Source: Crocinitomicaceae bacterium (GTDB lineage: Bacteria > Bacteroidota > Bacteroidia > Flavobacteriales_G > Salibacteraceae). Taken from it: 64,000 bases of DNA. Shown here one piece after another: positions 48,098 to 57,118 of the stretch. The notes under the pieces were generated by a model. The model searched no databases. It was not told the origin of the DNA and saw nothing but the letters and a program-made list of their open reading frames with translations. The stretch covers positions 112,946 to 176,945 of the forward strand of contig PAVO01000055.1 in NCBI GenBank assembly GCA_002713215.1, given 5' to 3'. Within the stretch, counting starts at the first letter, position 1, and the number at the start of each line of letters is the position of its first letter. The translations under genes and the position numbers were made by a program.

Positions 48098-48672
48098 TGG
48101 AATTGCTAACAAGCGTGCATTTAGAGAAACTCATTAAGGGTTGTAAAAAGCGAGACCCTGAGTGCCAAAAGCTTTTATTCAAGGCATTTTATGGCAGAAT
48201 GTTAGGCGTTTGTTTAAGGTATTGTAATCGAAGAGAAGATGCTCAGGACGTTGTTCAGGAAGGATTCATTAAACTGTTTGACAAAATTGACCTATTCAAT
48301 GAAAAAGGCTCTTTTGAAGGATGGACCACAAGAATTTTCGTGAATATGTCGCTGGACTTTTTAAGAAGAAATAAAGTTCAGTTAGTAAGCATTGACTCGG
48401 ATGGAAGTAAGATAGAATTAAGAAATGAAGAAAAAATAAGTCAAAACCTTTTTGAAACGGTTAGTCAGGAGAAGCTAATTGAAGCAATTCAGAATCTTTC
48501 CCCGGTTTACCGTACGGTGTTGAACTTATATGTTTATGAGGGTTATACTCATGATGAAATTGCCAAAGAATTAGGAATCTCTACAGGTACTTCAAAATCT
48601 AACTTATCGAAGGCGAAGGTGAACCTGAGAAAGATTCTTATAAAATATATTGAAGCAAAACATGCTTCATAA
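48097..48672 (+). CDS. ECF-type sigma-70 family RNA polymerase sigma factor
   Basis: The start is the ATG at 48097 (MELLTSVHLEKLIKGCKKRD, 191 residues); a TTG at 48076 is possible but would cross the leader frame. Region 2 is seen in LLFKAFYGRMLGVCLRYCNR, with REDAQDVVQEGFIKLFDKID (2.2) and GSFEGWTTRIFVNMSLDFLR (2.3-2.4); region 4 is IQNLSPVYRTVLNLYVYEGY and the helix-turn-helix THDEIAKELGISTGTSKSNL. There is no sigma region 3, so it is of the extracytoplasmic-function group and resembles the Bacteroidota members that control envelope and secretion genes. Its 3' end overlaps the next gene, which has anti-sigma features. Confidence 0.92.
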   Translation: MELLTSVHLEKLIKGCKKRDPECQKLLFKAFYGRMLGVCLRYCNRREDAQDVVQEGFIKLFDKIDLFNEKGSFEGWTTRIFVNMSLDFLRRNKVQLVSIDSDGSKIELRNEEKISQNLFETVSQEKLIEAIQNLSPVYRTVLNLYVYEGYTHDEIAKELGISTGTSKSNLSKAKVNLRKILIKYIEAKHAS

Positions 48673-49993
48673 AGTTGAAATGGAAGAGTTTTTAAGAAGT
48701 AAATTAAATAATTACGACGCTGGATTTGACGAATCAGCATGGGAAGCCATTGAAGGTCAGGTGAAGGAAAACAACAATAGTTTAGACTCACTTCGAGATA
48801 ACCTTAAAGGTTATGATGCTGGTTTCAATCAAAATGCCTGGAATAATATTGCGGGTAGGGTTCAGCAAAATAATTTGGCCTATAAATCAAAACTTGCTAC
48901 TAAAAGAATTGCAGGTGCGGCGGCCATTATTTCTGGAGTATTGCTCTCCGGGTTTTTCGGTTATTCCTTTTTAAACTCGAGCTCTAATGAGCAAATAGCT
49001 GAAGTTCAAGTTGAATCCCCAAAACCTGAATTGCAGGTTAGTGATAATGTTACCACAAATGAAATACAACCAGAAGCGGAATTAGAAAGTGCTTCTACTA
49101 TCTCTACTCCTGTTGTTGAGAATACATCAACAATTGAAGTTGAAGCTGATTATCAGTCAACTGCAACCAACAAAGCCCCTGAAGTTGCGTCATTGGACAT
49201 TCCTTCTAAAGAAATTACACAACCTAGCATGCCCAAGCTACACATAGAAAAGAATGAGTATTGTGTTGGTGAAATACTCACAGGTAATATTGCTGATAAC
49301 TCTTCTGACAAATACTTGGTAAGAATAGATAATAAATGGATAAAAGCAAATCCTGCAATTAATTATCAACTCAATAAGTCAGGTAAGCATAACGTGGAGC
49401 TATATGCACTAAATGAAAAAAACAAACGAGAAAAAATTGAGAGCAGAACAATTTTAGTTCACCAGAAAGTAAACTCTGATTTTAGTTATCATAAAGACCA
49501 TTCAAAAGAGATTCCGGTAACGCATTTTGATGTCGCAGATAAGGACCACTCAAAAATGTCTTGGTACATTGGTAACAAGCACATAGGTTCTACTTCTTCC
49601 GTATCCTATTCTTTCATTAACAAAGGAAAATACCCGGTTAAACTTGTTTCGTGTGATGCCAATGGGTGTATCGACTCAAGTACGCAATTGGTTCGGGTTC
49701 TTAAGGCGTACAACTTGTTAGCAACTCAGGTATTTAACCCTGAAAAAGAAACATGGCTTCCCGATGGGCTAAAAAGGTCAGGACAACCATTTGATATAAG
49801 AATTATATCTGCTGAAGGAAATCAGGCATTTTACTCTCAAAGTCCTGACCAGGAGTGGAACGGAATTGCTTCCGAATCAGGCAAAAAAGCAAAAGATGGA
49901 GATGAGTTTTATTGGGTTGCCAAAGTTCAGGGTCAATCTGGTGAAATTCAAGAGTACGCCGGCAGCTTCATTATTTCAACAAGCCTGCATTAG
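48662..49993 (+). CDS. Putative membrane anti-sigma factor with PKD-like and CHU_C-like periplasmic domains
   Basis: I start at the ATG at 48662 (443 residues, 11-base overlap with the sigma gene); ATG at 48680 or TTG at 48650 are alternatives. The cytoplasmic N-terminus has two copies of a motif 33 residues apart: NYDAGFDESAWEAIEG (17-32) and GYDAGFNQNAWNNIAG (50-65). One membrane helix follows (83-104), then a Ser/Thr/Glu-rich linker (105-190), two PKD-like beta domains (about 191-268 and 272-346, with SFINKGKYPVKLVSCDANGC) and a C-terminal domain (about 352-440) that follows the gliding-motility C-terminal pattern: VFNPEKETWLPDG, FDIRIISAEGNQAFYS, WNG at 399-401, and EYAGSFIIS at the end. 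Coupling with an ECF sigma gene makes an anti-sigma role likely; it is inference. I see no classical zinc anti-sigma motif. Confidence 0.75.
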   Translation: MLHKVEMEEFLRSKLNNYDAGFDESAWEAIEGQVKENNNSLDSLRDNLKGYDAGFNQNAWNNIAGRVQQNNLAYKSKLATKRIAGAAAIISGVLLSGFFGYSFLNSSSNEQIAEVQVESPKPELQVSDNVTTNEIQPEAELESASTISTPVVENTSTIEVEADYQSTATNKAPEVASLDIPSKEITQPSMPKLHIEKNEYCVGEILTGNIADNSSDKYLVRIDNKWIKANPAINYQLNKSGKHNVELYALNEKNKREKIESRTILVHQKVNSDFSYHKDHSKEIPVTHFDVADKDHSKMSWYIGNKHIGSTSSVSYSFINKGKYPVKLVSCDANGCIDSSTQLVRVLKAYNLLATQVFNPEKETWLPDGLKRSGQPFDIRIISAEGNQAFYSQSPDQEWNGIASESGKKAKDGDEFYWVAKVQGQSGEIQEYAGSFIISTSLH

Positions 49994-49994
49994 T

Positions 49995-50678
49995 TTACAC
50001 TTTTTCAGAAAAGTAATTCCACAGGGGGTCGTTCGGTGTTTTTGCAACCAAAACCATTTCCAGTTTGGTTACCGGATGAATAAAGGTCAATTGTCTGGCG
50101 TGTAGGTGAATTGAAGCATTATCATTTGCCCTTTTAAAACCATACTTTATATCGCCCTTAATAGGACACTTAACTTTAGAAAGTTGAACTCTAATTTGAT
50201 GATGCCTTCCTGTTTTGGGTAAAATTTCTAACAAATAATAATGTTCGCTTTTTGCAATAACCTCATAATTAAGCTCCGAATATTTACTTCCTTCTATTTC
50301 ACCAGTGACAGCAATTGACTTGTTGGTTCGTTCAATTTTTACAAGGTGATTAATTAATGTTCCTCTTTTTTGTGGAGGAGCATTTTTTACAACTGCCCAG
50401 TAGGTCTTTTGCACCTCCCTATTTCTAAACATTTTATTCAACCTAACCAAGGCCTTACTGGTCTTGGCAAACATGATTATTCCACTTGTTGGACGGTCTA
50501 ACCTATGCGGTATACCCAAAAAAACATTACCTGGCTTATTGTACTTGTCCTTGATATACTTTTTAAGAATATCAACTAGCGGAACATCACCTGTTTTGTC
50601 ACCCTGTACTATATCCGATGATCTTTTATTGACCACCAACAAATGATTGTCTTCAAAAATAATTTCAGGAACACTCAT
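49995..50678 (-). CDS. RluA-family RNA pseudouridine synthase
   Basis: The 227-residue protein has the RluA-family catalytic box PHRLDRPTSGIIMFAKTSKA with the active-site aspartate, plus ILPKTGRHHQIRVQLSKVKC and IHLHARQLTFIHPVTK. It lacks an S4 domain, so it is the short single-domain type. It converts uridine to pseudouridine in rRNA or tRNA; the position is unknown. It follows panB by 17 bases and is convergent with the anti-sigma gene, with a one-base gap. Confidence 0.92.
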   Translation of the reverse strand: MSVPEIIFEDNHLLVVNKRSSDIVQGDKTGDVPLVDILKKYIKDKYNKPGNVFLGIPHRLDRPTSGIIMFAKTSKALVRLNKMFRNREVQKTYWAVVKNAPPQKRGTLINHLVKIERTNKSIAVTGEIEGSKYSELNYEVIAKSEHYYLLEILPKTGRHHQIRVQLSKVKCPIKGDIKYGFKRANDNASIHLHARQLTFIHPVTKLEMVLVAKTPNDPLWNYFSEKV

Positions 50679-50695
50679 TGAATCAGCAATAGAAA

Positions 50696-51523
50696 TTAGT
50701 ATTGCTCTTTATCATTAGGAAAGTCGTTGGTTTTAACATCATTCACATAGGCAGATACCGCTCCTAAAATTTCTTCTCCCAGGTTGTGATACCTTCTAAG
50801 GAATCGGGGTGAAAATTCCTGAGTAATTCCTAACATATCGTGAGAAACCAGCACCTGACCATCTACTCCACCACCGGCACCAATTCCAATTACCGGGATA
50901 GAAACGAGCTGGGCTACTTTGGACGCTAACTCTGCTGGTATTTTTTCCAATACAATGGCAAAACAACCTGAGTCTTCCAGAGCTTTTGCATCACTTAATA
51001 GTTTTGAAGCCTCCTCATCTTCTTTGGCCCTAACCACATAGGTACCATACTTGTAAATAGATTGAGGCATTAAACCCAAATGGCCCATTACAGGAATTCC
51101 AGAAGAAACAATTCTATTTACAGATTCGATAATTTCGACCCCTCCTTCCATTTTCACCGCATGAGCACCGGCTTCTTTCATTATCCTAATTGAAGACATT
51201 AGGGCCTCTTTGGAGTTTCCCTGATAGGAACCAAATGGCAAATCCACGACAACCAATGATCTCTTAACGCCACGAATTACACTTGAAGCATGATAAATCA
51301 TATTATCCAAGGTAATCGGAAGCGTTGTTTCGTGTCCTGCCATAACATTAGAAGCTGAATCTCCTACCAAAATCACATCAACTCCAGCCTGGTCTATCAA
51401 CATTCCCATACTATAATCATAAGCGGTAAGCATTGAAATTTTCTCACCACTGGTCTTCATTTCCTGCAATACGTGAGTAGTAACCTTTTTAACGTTCTTT
51501 CCAACCGAATTATAATGTGACAT
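50696..51523 (-). CDS. panB: 3-methyl-2-oxobutanoate hydroxymethyltransferase
   Basis: The 275-residue enzyme has the PanB pattern: [76 protein letters not shown] and [20 protein letters not shown]. It adds a hydroxymethyl group from methylenetetrahydrofolate to ketoisovalerate in pantothenate synthesis. panC and panD are not here. It is the first gene of a two-gene unit with the pseudouridine synthase. Confidence 0.97.
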   Translation of the reverse strand: MSHYNSVGKNVKKVTTHVLQEMKTSGEKISMLTAYDYSMGMLIDQAGVDVILVGDSASNVMAGHETTLPITLDNMIYHASSVIRGVKRSLVVVDLPFGSYQGNSKEALMSSIRIMKEAGAHAVKMEGGVEIIESVNRIVSSGIPVMGHLGLMPQSIYKYGTYVVRAKEDEEASKLLSDAKALEDSGCFAIVLEKIPAELASKVAQLVSIPVIGIGAGGGVDGQVLVSHDMLGITQEFSPRFLRRYHNLGEEILGAVSAYVNDVKTNDFPNDKEQY

Positions 51524-51602
51524 TTCTTAACGTATTAATGGCCAACCAAACTCCAAAAATTACCTCTTATAAATATTATAATCAATAGGACTTTATAATT
51601 TA

Positions 51603-51610
51603 TAAATTTG
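51603..51610 (+). promoter_or_regulatory. -7 promoter element of the DUF4249-like lipoprotein gene
   Basis: TAAATTTG, an exact TAnnTTTG match, 53 bases before the ATG at 51664. Confidence 0.65.
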
Positions 51611-51663
51611 GCGCCTTTATTCAAGGCAAATATAGTTAGACCTACTGGTAACAGACTAAAGAT

Positions 51664-52902
51664 ATGATTTCTACAAAAAGCAATTTTTTTTTAATAGCAA
51701 TACTCTTCATATTTGCGGGAAGTGGTTTCCAATCTTGTAAAAAAGAATTGGAGATTAACGCTGATTATAGAGCCTATCCAATTGTTTATGGCCTGCTAAA
51801 TCAATACGATTCACTTCAAGTGATTAAGGTCAATAAGTCATTTTTAGGAAATGATGATCCTCGAAATTATGCTGGTGTTCAAGATTCCTCACTTTTTGAA
51901 CAGGTTGATCTCAAATTGATTGAATATCACAATGGGATTAAACAAAAATCTTACGTGCTTAATAAAATGGTCCTTAACAATAAAGAGCCTGGAATTTTTG
52001 CCAATCCGGAAAATGTTGTCTATGGGACAGTCCTTCCAAAACTAAAGCCAAACGGTATAAAGTATTTAAATGAAACGGTGATAACTGAAGGACAAGTAAG
52101 CAATCGAGTATCATATAAAATTGAGGGAACAGTTAATGGTGATATAAATATTAGTGCTGAAATGAATCCTATACCGGAATACCGGGTAGACTTTTTTCAG
52201 CAAAGTGAATTTAGAACCAAGTGGAATGCAGACATACCCAAAATCGGTTTTGCCAGTGCAACGAAACTGACAGAAGGAATTGTGCTACAAGACGTGGAAA
52301 TCCCACCCTTTACAAAAATTGCGGAGCTCAAGTTTACATTCAATTATATTGACACCGATTTAAACGGTGATACGACCCACCATTTTATAGAAGCTACAAT
52401 GGGTGAGGTTATCGTTCCTGTTCTTAGCGAAACAAAAATTTATAAAACAGATTTTGCTATAAAATCAGAGAGGTTTTATCAATTGATAGCAGCTCTTGTA
52501 CCGGATTTCGACGCAACTAAATTGAAACAGCGTATGCCCGGGCATGTTGACTTTGAAATTGTATTAGGTGATGAAAACTACTATTATTACAGGGAAAATA
52601 CACTTCCTTCTGATGATCTTAATCAGCTTAAACCTCAGTTTTCAAACATCGAAAATGGGTTTGGCATATTTGTATCCCGAATGAAAGTAAAAATGACCGA
52701 CTGGGCAATTGGCACCCAGGAAGACATTATCTCCATAAAAGGCATGCCTGGGGTTTTGTTAAATCGTACCAGCCAGGAAGCTCTTAACAGAGGTTATATT
52801 CTACAAGGTAATGGTGAAGATCCGATACAATTAGGTACTGCCTCCAAAGGATTCTGTATAGACCCAGAAGTAGGCAATGTAGGTAGCGACCTCTGTAAGT
52901 AG
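51664..52902 (+). CDS. DUF4249-like outer-membrane lipoprotein
   Basis: The 412-residue protein has a lipoprotein signal peptide ending in the lipobox FQSC (cysteine 25). The mature part is beta-rich and fits the DUF4249-like group: YRAYPIVYGLLNQYDSLQVI, KVNKSFLGN, and a C-terminal GNGEDPIQLG followed by two cysteines near the end (GFCIDPEVGN, SDLC). DUF4249 proteins are usually paired with TonB-dependent transporters; no such receptor is adjacent here, so the pairing is not supported. The family call is moderate, function is unknown. Confidence 0.65.
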   Translation: MISTKSNFFLIAILFIFAGSGFQSCKKELEINADYRAYPIVYGLLNQYDSLQVIKVNKSFLGNDDPRNYAGVQDSSLFEQVDLKLIEYHNGIKQKSYVLNKMVLNNKEPGIFANPENVVYGTVLPKLKPNGIKYLNETVITEGQVSNRVSYKIEGTVNGDINISAEMNPIPEYRVDFFQQSEFRTKWNADIPKIGFASATKLTEGIVLQDVEIPPFTKIAELKFTFNYIDTDLNGDTTHHFIEATMGEVIVPVLSETKIYKTDFAIKSERFYQLIAALVPDFDATKLKQRMPGHVDFEIVLGDENYYYYRENTLPSDDLNQLKPQFSNIENGFGIFVSRMKVKMTDWAIGTQEDIISIKGMPGVLLNRTSQEALNRGYILQGNGEDPIQLGTASKGFCIDPEVGNVGSDLCK

Positions 52903-53061
52903 TCTTTACTGCCTAATTGGCACATATACATCTGCCAACTTTCTTCAATAAAAATCAATGGCTGACATTTCGACCCAATATTATTTTTAATGGCATATGG
53001 CATATAGATTGACTATGCGCTGGTGGAATATTAAAATAGATAACAACTTAACATTATAGAT

Positions 53062-54957
53062 ATGGGAAAAATAATTGGAATTGACCTTGGAACTACGAAC
53101 TCATGCGTTTCAGTAATGGAAGGAAATGAGCCCGTGGTTATCCCAAATAGCGAAGGAAAAAGAACTACCCCTTCTATTATTGGGTTCATCAAGGATGGAG
53201 AGAGAAAGGTTGGAGATCCAGCAAAGCGTCAGGCTATTACCAATCCTGAAAAAACAGTTTACTCAATAAAAAGATTTATGGGGGAAACTTATGAAGAAGT
53301 AAAAAATGAAGCCGGCATGGTTGCTTATAAAATTGTAAAAGATGGTAAGTTACCTAAAGTAAAAATTGACGATAGATTATATACGCCACAAGAAATTTCA
53401 GCAATGATTCTTCAAAAAATGAAGAAATCTGCTGAAGATTATTTGGGGCAAGAAGTGACCGAGGCGGTAATTACAGTTCCGGCTTATTTTAACGACTCTC
53501 AAAGACAAGCTACTAAAGAAGCAGGCGAAATAGCCGGCTTAGATGTAAAAAGAATTATAAATGAACCTACCGCTGCGTCTCTTGCCTACGGACTTGATAA
53601 AAAAGGACAAGATATAAGAATTGCAGTTTTTGATTGTGGAGGCGGAACCCATGATGTATCTGTTCTTGAATTAGGTGACGGTGTATTTGAAGTTAAATCT
53701 ACCGACGGTGATACTCACTTGGGTGGAGATGACTTTGACCAGGTTATTATTGATTGGTTGGCTGATGAATTTATGGCTGATGAAAACATTGATCTTAGAA
53801 AAGACCCAATGGCTCTTCAACGCCTGAAAGAAGCTGCTGAAAAAGCTAAAATTGAGCTTTCTAGTACAACCAATACAGAAATTAATTTGCCATACATTAT
53901 GCCCGTTGACGGTGTACCAAAACACCTGGTAAGAAGCCTTTCAAGAGGAAAATTTGAAACATTGGCAGATTCTTTAATTAAAAGAACTATTGAGCCTTGT
54001 AAATCAGCACTTCAAAATGCTGACCTTACCGCTTCAGATATTGACGAAGTAATTTTGGTTGGAGGTTCTACTCGTATTCCAGCTATTCAAGAAGCAGTAA
54101 AGAATTTCTTTGGAAAGGAAGCTTCTAAAGGCGTTAATCCTGATGAAGTAGTTGCACTTGGCGCTGCTATTCAAGGTGGAGTTTTAACCGGAGAAGTAAA
54201 AGATGTTCTTCTTTTGGATGTAACTCCTCTTTCTCTGGGAATTGAAACTTATGGAGGTGTGTTTACTAAACTTATTGATGCGAACACCACCATTCCTTCT
54301 AAAAAATCTGAAACTTTCTCAACTGCGGCTGACAATCAACCATCGGTAGAGATCCATGTTCTTCAAGGAGAGCGCCCAATGGCAAAAGACAATAGAACAA
54401 TTGGCAGATTCCACTTAGACGGAATACCACCCGCACCAAGAGGTACACCTCAAATTGAAGTTACCTTCGATATTGATGCGAACGGGATATTAAATGTCTC
54501 TGCTAAAGATAAAGCTACTAACAAAGAGCAGTCTATTCGAATTGAAGCTTCAACCGGACTTTCAGATGAAGAAGTTGCAAAAATGAAAGAGGAAGCTGAA
54601 GCTAATGCTGAAGCAGATATGAAGGCTAAAGAAAAGGTAGACAAAATGAATGCTGCCGATAGTTTGGTTTTCCAAACTGAAAAGCAACTGAAGGAATTTG
54701 GAGATAAGATTCCTGAAGAAAAAAGGAAACCTATTGATGAAGCATTAGCTGAGTTAAAAGAAGCTCATAAAGCTGAAGATTTGGACAAGATTGAGCCTGC
54801 AATGGAAAAGCTAAACACCGCTTTCCAGGCAGCATCTCAAGAAATGTACGCCGATCAAGGGCAACAAGCACAAGGTGCACCCGGACCTGATGCTGCTTCC
54901 GGAGCTGCAAACTCAGAAGACGAAGTAACAGACGTAGATTTCGAAGAGGTTAAATAA
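53062..54957 (+). CDS. dnaK: Molecular chaperone DnaK (Hsp70)
   Basis: The 631-residue chaperone is complete: [51 protein letters not shown], and [12 protein letters not shown] in the ATPase domain, [13 protein letters not shown] at the linker/substrate domain, and the Asp-rich end [13 protein letters not shown]. The CGGGTHDVS form (Thr-His where many phyla have Thr-Phe) is frequent in this phylum. It folds proteins with DnaJ and GrpE, which are not here. It stands alone between the lipoprotein and DUF4421 genes and ends at a strong terminator. No TAnnTTTG element is evident upstream, so a different promoter type is possible. Confidence 0.98.
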   Translation: MGKIIGIDLGTTNSCVSVMEGNEPVVIPNSEGKRTTPSIIGFIKDGERKVGDPAKRQAITNPEKTVYSIKRFMGETYEEVKNEAGMVAYKIVKDGKLPKVKIDDRLYTPQEISAMILQKMKKSAEDYLGQEVTEAVITVPAYFNDSQRQATKEAGEIAGLDVKRIINEPTAASLAYGLDKKGQDIRIAVFDCGGGTHDVSVLELGDGVFEVKSTDGDTHLGGDDFDQVIIDWLADEFMADENIDLRKDPMALQRLKEAAEKAKIELSSTTNTEINLPYIMPVDGVPKHLVRSLSRGKFETLADSLIKRTIEPCKSALQNADLTASDIDEVILVGGSTRIPAIQEAVKNFFGKEASKGVNPDEVVALGAAIQGGVLTGEVKDVLLLDVTPLSLGIETYGGVFTKLIDANTTIPSKKSETFSTAADNQPSVEIHVLQGERPMAKDNRTIGRFHLDGIPPAPRGTPQIEVTFDIDANGILNVSAKDKATNKEQSIRIEASTGLSDEEVAKMKEEAEANAEADMKAKEKVDKMNAADSLVFQTEKQLKEFGDKIPEEKRKPIDEALAELKEAHKAEDLDKIEPAMEKLNTAFQAASQEMYADQGQQAQGAPGPDAASGAANSEDEVTDVDFEEVK

Positions 54958-54983
54958 CTTTACCTTTTAAATATTGATAGAAG

Positions 54984-55008
54984 AGGCTTCCATATGGAGG
55001 CCTTTTTT
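54984..55008 (+). terminator. dnaK terminator
   Basis: AGGCTTCC pairs with GGAGGCCT (one G-U pair, 4-base loop ATAT), followed by TTTTTT. It lies 26 bases after the dnaK stop. It overlaps the first codons of the longest open frame of the next gene, which is why that start is rejected. Confidence 0.9.
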
Positions 55009-55013
55009 ATTTC

Positions 55014-55021
55014 TAGCTTTG
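55014..55021 (+). promoter_or_regulatory. -7 promoter element of the first DUF4421 gene
   Basis: TAGCTTTG, an exact TAnnTTTG match, 11 bases before the ATG at 55033 and just after the dnaK T-run. Confidence 0.7.
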
Positions 55022-55032
55022 TTACGCAACGA

Positions 55033-56031
55033 ATGCGTCTGATTTTATTTGTTATATGTGTTGGTACATTCTTGTCTGTTTCCGGACAGAAAACTGAATT
55101 TTCGAACAATGCCGCCAGCAGGAGTTATTCATACCACGATAGCACTTTTATTCTTGATCTTACCCAAAAACTTACTCTAAAAGTATTATTGGTTAGCCGA
55201 TTAAACGAATATTCTATTACCGACACATCAGGTAACATCTCCACCAATTTTGTTCCGAACGAGGCTTTGTCTGTCGGATTAGGGTTTAACTATAAGTTCA
55301 TTGGGTTTTCAGCAGCATTTATTCCAATAGCGTCAAAAAGTTCTGATGATTATGGAAAAACTCAGCGCCTGGATTTACAGACCCACATTCTTACCCGAAA
55401 AATTGGAGCCGATCTTCGTTTTAGCTATTACAAAGGATTTTATGTCAATAATGCATATGCCCTCAACCCTAACCTGGTAGAAGGCCAAACTTTTAAACGA
55501 CCAGATATAACAACCACCGATGTTAGTGCCAATTTGTTTTATGTATTCAACAGCAAGGAGTTTTCATTCCGGAGCCTATTTACTCAAAATGAATGGCAAA
55601 AAAAAACGGCGGGCTCATTTTACGCAGGATCACGATTCAGCTACTTTTCAATTTCAGGGGATACAATTTTGGCTCCTCTAGACATTTACGATAGCATTTC
55701 CTCGTACCAATTTCCCACACACATAAATGCTTTTAGCTTAGGAGTTTCAGGTGGATATGCCTATACATTGGTCTTTGCTAAACATTTTTTTGTTTCTGGC
55801 GCCATTGCTCCAATATTCAATCTTGTTAATAACAGCAGTAACAGTTTGGGTAATAATTCACCGGATCAAATAGGACGAATTGGCTTCACGTTTAGAGCAG
55901 GCACAGGGTTTAACTCTACCCGCTACTTTGGAGGATTGACCTATTTCCTAGATGAAACCAATTTGGATTTTGCTTACTTAAATCACAACAGGCAAATGTT
56001 TCGATTCTATTTTGGAATGAGAGTTTTCTGA
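55033..56031 (+). CDS. DUF4421 outer-membrane protein, first copy
   Basis: The start at ATG 55033 gives a signal peptide (MRLILFVICVGTFLSVSG, then QK) and 332 residues; the longer frame from 54994 would begin inside the dnaK terminator. The mature protein is beta-strand rich and shows the DUF4421 core: LKVLLVSRLNEYSITDTSG, LGFNYKFIGFSAAFIPIA, YGKTQRLDLQTHILTRKIGA, FSYYKGFYVNN. It ends in RFYFGMRVF, a terminal aromatic residue typical of outer-membrane barrels. Its function is unknown. The next gene is a paralogue. Confidence 0.8.
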   Translation: MRLILFVICVGTFLSVSGQKTEFSNNAASRSYSYHDSTFILDLTQKLTLKVLLVSRLNEYSITDTSGNISTNFVPNEALSVGLGFNYKFIGFSAAFIPIASKSSDDYGKTQRLDLQTHILTRKIGADLRFSYYKGFYVNNAYALNPNLVEGQTFKRPDITTTDVSANLFYVFNSKEFSFRSLFTQNEWQKKTAGSFYAGSRFSYFSISGDTILAPLDIYDSISSYQFPTHINAFSLGVSGGYAYTLVFAKHFFVSGAIAPIFNLVNNSSNSLGNNSPDQIGRIGFTFRAGTGFNSTRYFGGLTYFLDETNLDFAYLNHNRQMFRFYFGMRVF

Positions 56032-56081
56032 CAAAATTGAATTTGTAATAATTTCCCCTTCTTTTCAGTTATTAATAGGAG

Positions 56082-56089
56082 TAGTTTTG
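56082..56089 (+). promoter_or_regulatory. -7 promoter element of the second DUF4421 gene
   Basis: TAGTTTTG, an exact TAnnTTTG match, 17 bases before the ATG at 56107. The two paralogues can therefore be expressed separately. Confidence 0.65.
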
Positions 56090-56106
56090 CAGCAACAATT
56101 GGTTTA

Positions 56107-57117
56107 ATGCGAGTATTTGTAATCATTCTTTTTCTAATGCCTCATTTCATATTAATGGGGCAAGATTCTGACTTGCAGGTGGTATTAAGTAATGAAGGGC
56201 ATGATACAACCTACATTAAAGACTTCCATGAAAAGCTTATAGTTAAAACCTACATTGTAAGCAAGGCTAATAACTTTTCCGTAACCGATGTGAAAAATGA
56301 AATTACAACGGACTTTAAACCCAATGATGTCACCAACCTTGGTTTTGGCTTAAACTACAAGTCGTTTGGAGTTTCTATCGCATTTATTCCGCTGGGAAAT
56401 AAGGACAACGAAAAATATGGTAGAACACGAAAATTGGATCTACAGGCCAACATGTACACCAGAAGAATGGGGTTTGATATGCGGTTCCAATATTATAAGG
56501 GCTTTTATATTGACAATGCCAGCAATATTGATCCTGACCTGGAATTAGATACACTGATTCCTGTCCGAGCTGATATTTCGACACTTGCATATGGAGGCAA
56601 TATCTTCTATGTTTTCAATAACAAAACCTTTTCTTTTAAAAACACATTTACGAATAACGAATGGCAGATAAAATCGGCAGGAACTTTTTATGCTGGAAGC
56701 TCATTATCAGGATTTAATCTTTCGGCGGACAGCATTATTGGGCCCACCGAAATAATTGATACACTTAAAAAGGATGACTATTATGAGTCCTTAAGTGCTG
56801 TCTCAATTGGTGGGTTTGGAGGGTATGCGTACACCTATGTTATGGCTAAAAAATTCTACATGACCATGGCAATTGCACCAGGGCTAGCAACTGTTCTATT
56901 AAAGGCAACCGATGGTCTTGGAAATCAGGTTAAAAACAATTCAAGACTGGCTTTTAAACTTAACGCCCGAATGGGTATTGGATACAATTCAGAAAAAATA
57001 TTTGCCGGAGTTTCGGCTTTCTGGGATTATTCTCAATTTAGTTATGGAGAAAATGAAGGTCGCATTGATTTTACAACCGGCTCTATCCGACTTTACTTTG
57101 GAGTTCGGTTCCTATAA
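56107..57117 (+). CDS. DUF4421 outer-membrane protein, second copy
   Basis: The 336-residue protein has a signal peptide (MRVFVIILFLMPHFILMG, then QDSD) and aligns by eye along its whole length with the previous gene: VKTYIVSKANNFSVTDVKN, LGFGLNYKSFGVSIAFIPLG, YGRTRKLDLQANMYTRRMGF, FQYYKGFYIDNASN and the end RLYFGVRFL. The central part has more acidic residues and the extracellular-loop-like segments differ most. It is an outer-membrane barrel of unknown function arising from a tandem duplication. Confidence 0.8.
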   Translation: MRVFVIILFLMPHFILMGQDSDLQVVLSNEGHDTTYIKDFHEKLIVKTYIVSKANNFSVTDVKNEITTDFKPNDVTNLGFGLNYKSFGVSIAFIPLGNKDNEKYGRTRKLDLQANMYTRRMGFDMRFQYYKGFYIDNASNIDPDLELDTLIPVRADISTLAYGGNIFYVFNNKTFSFKNTFTNNEWQIKSAGTFYAGSSLSGFNLSADSIIGPTEIIDTLKKDDYYESLSAVSIGGFGGYAYTYVMAKKFYMTMAIAPGLATVLLKATDGLGNQVKNNSRLAFKLNARMGIGYNSEKIFAGVSAFWDYSQFSYGENEGRIDFTTGSIRLYFGVRFL

Positions 57118-57118
57118 T

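Noticed and set aside
53620..53680. Unusual residues in the DnaK phosphate loop (CGGGTHD)
   Set aside because: This variant is common among Bacteroidota DnaK proteins and is not a defect.
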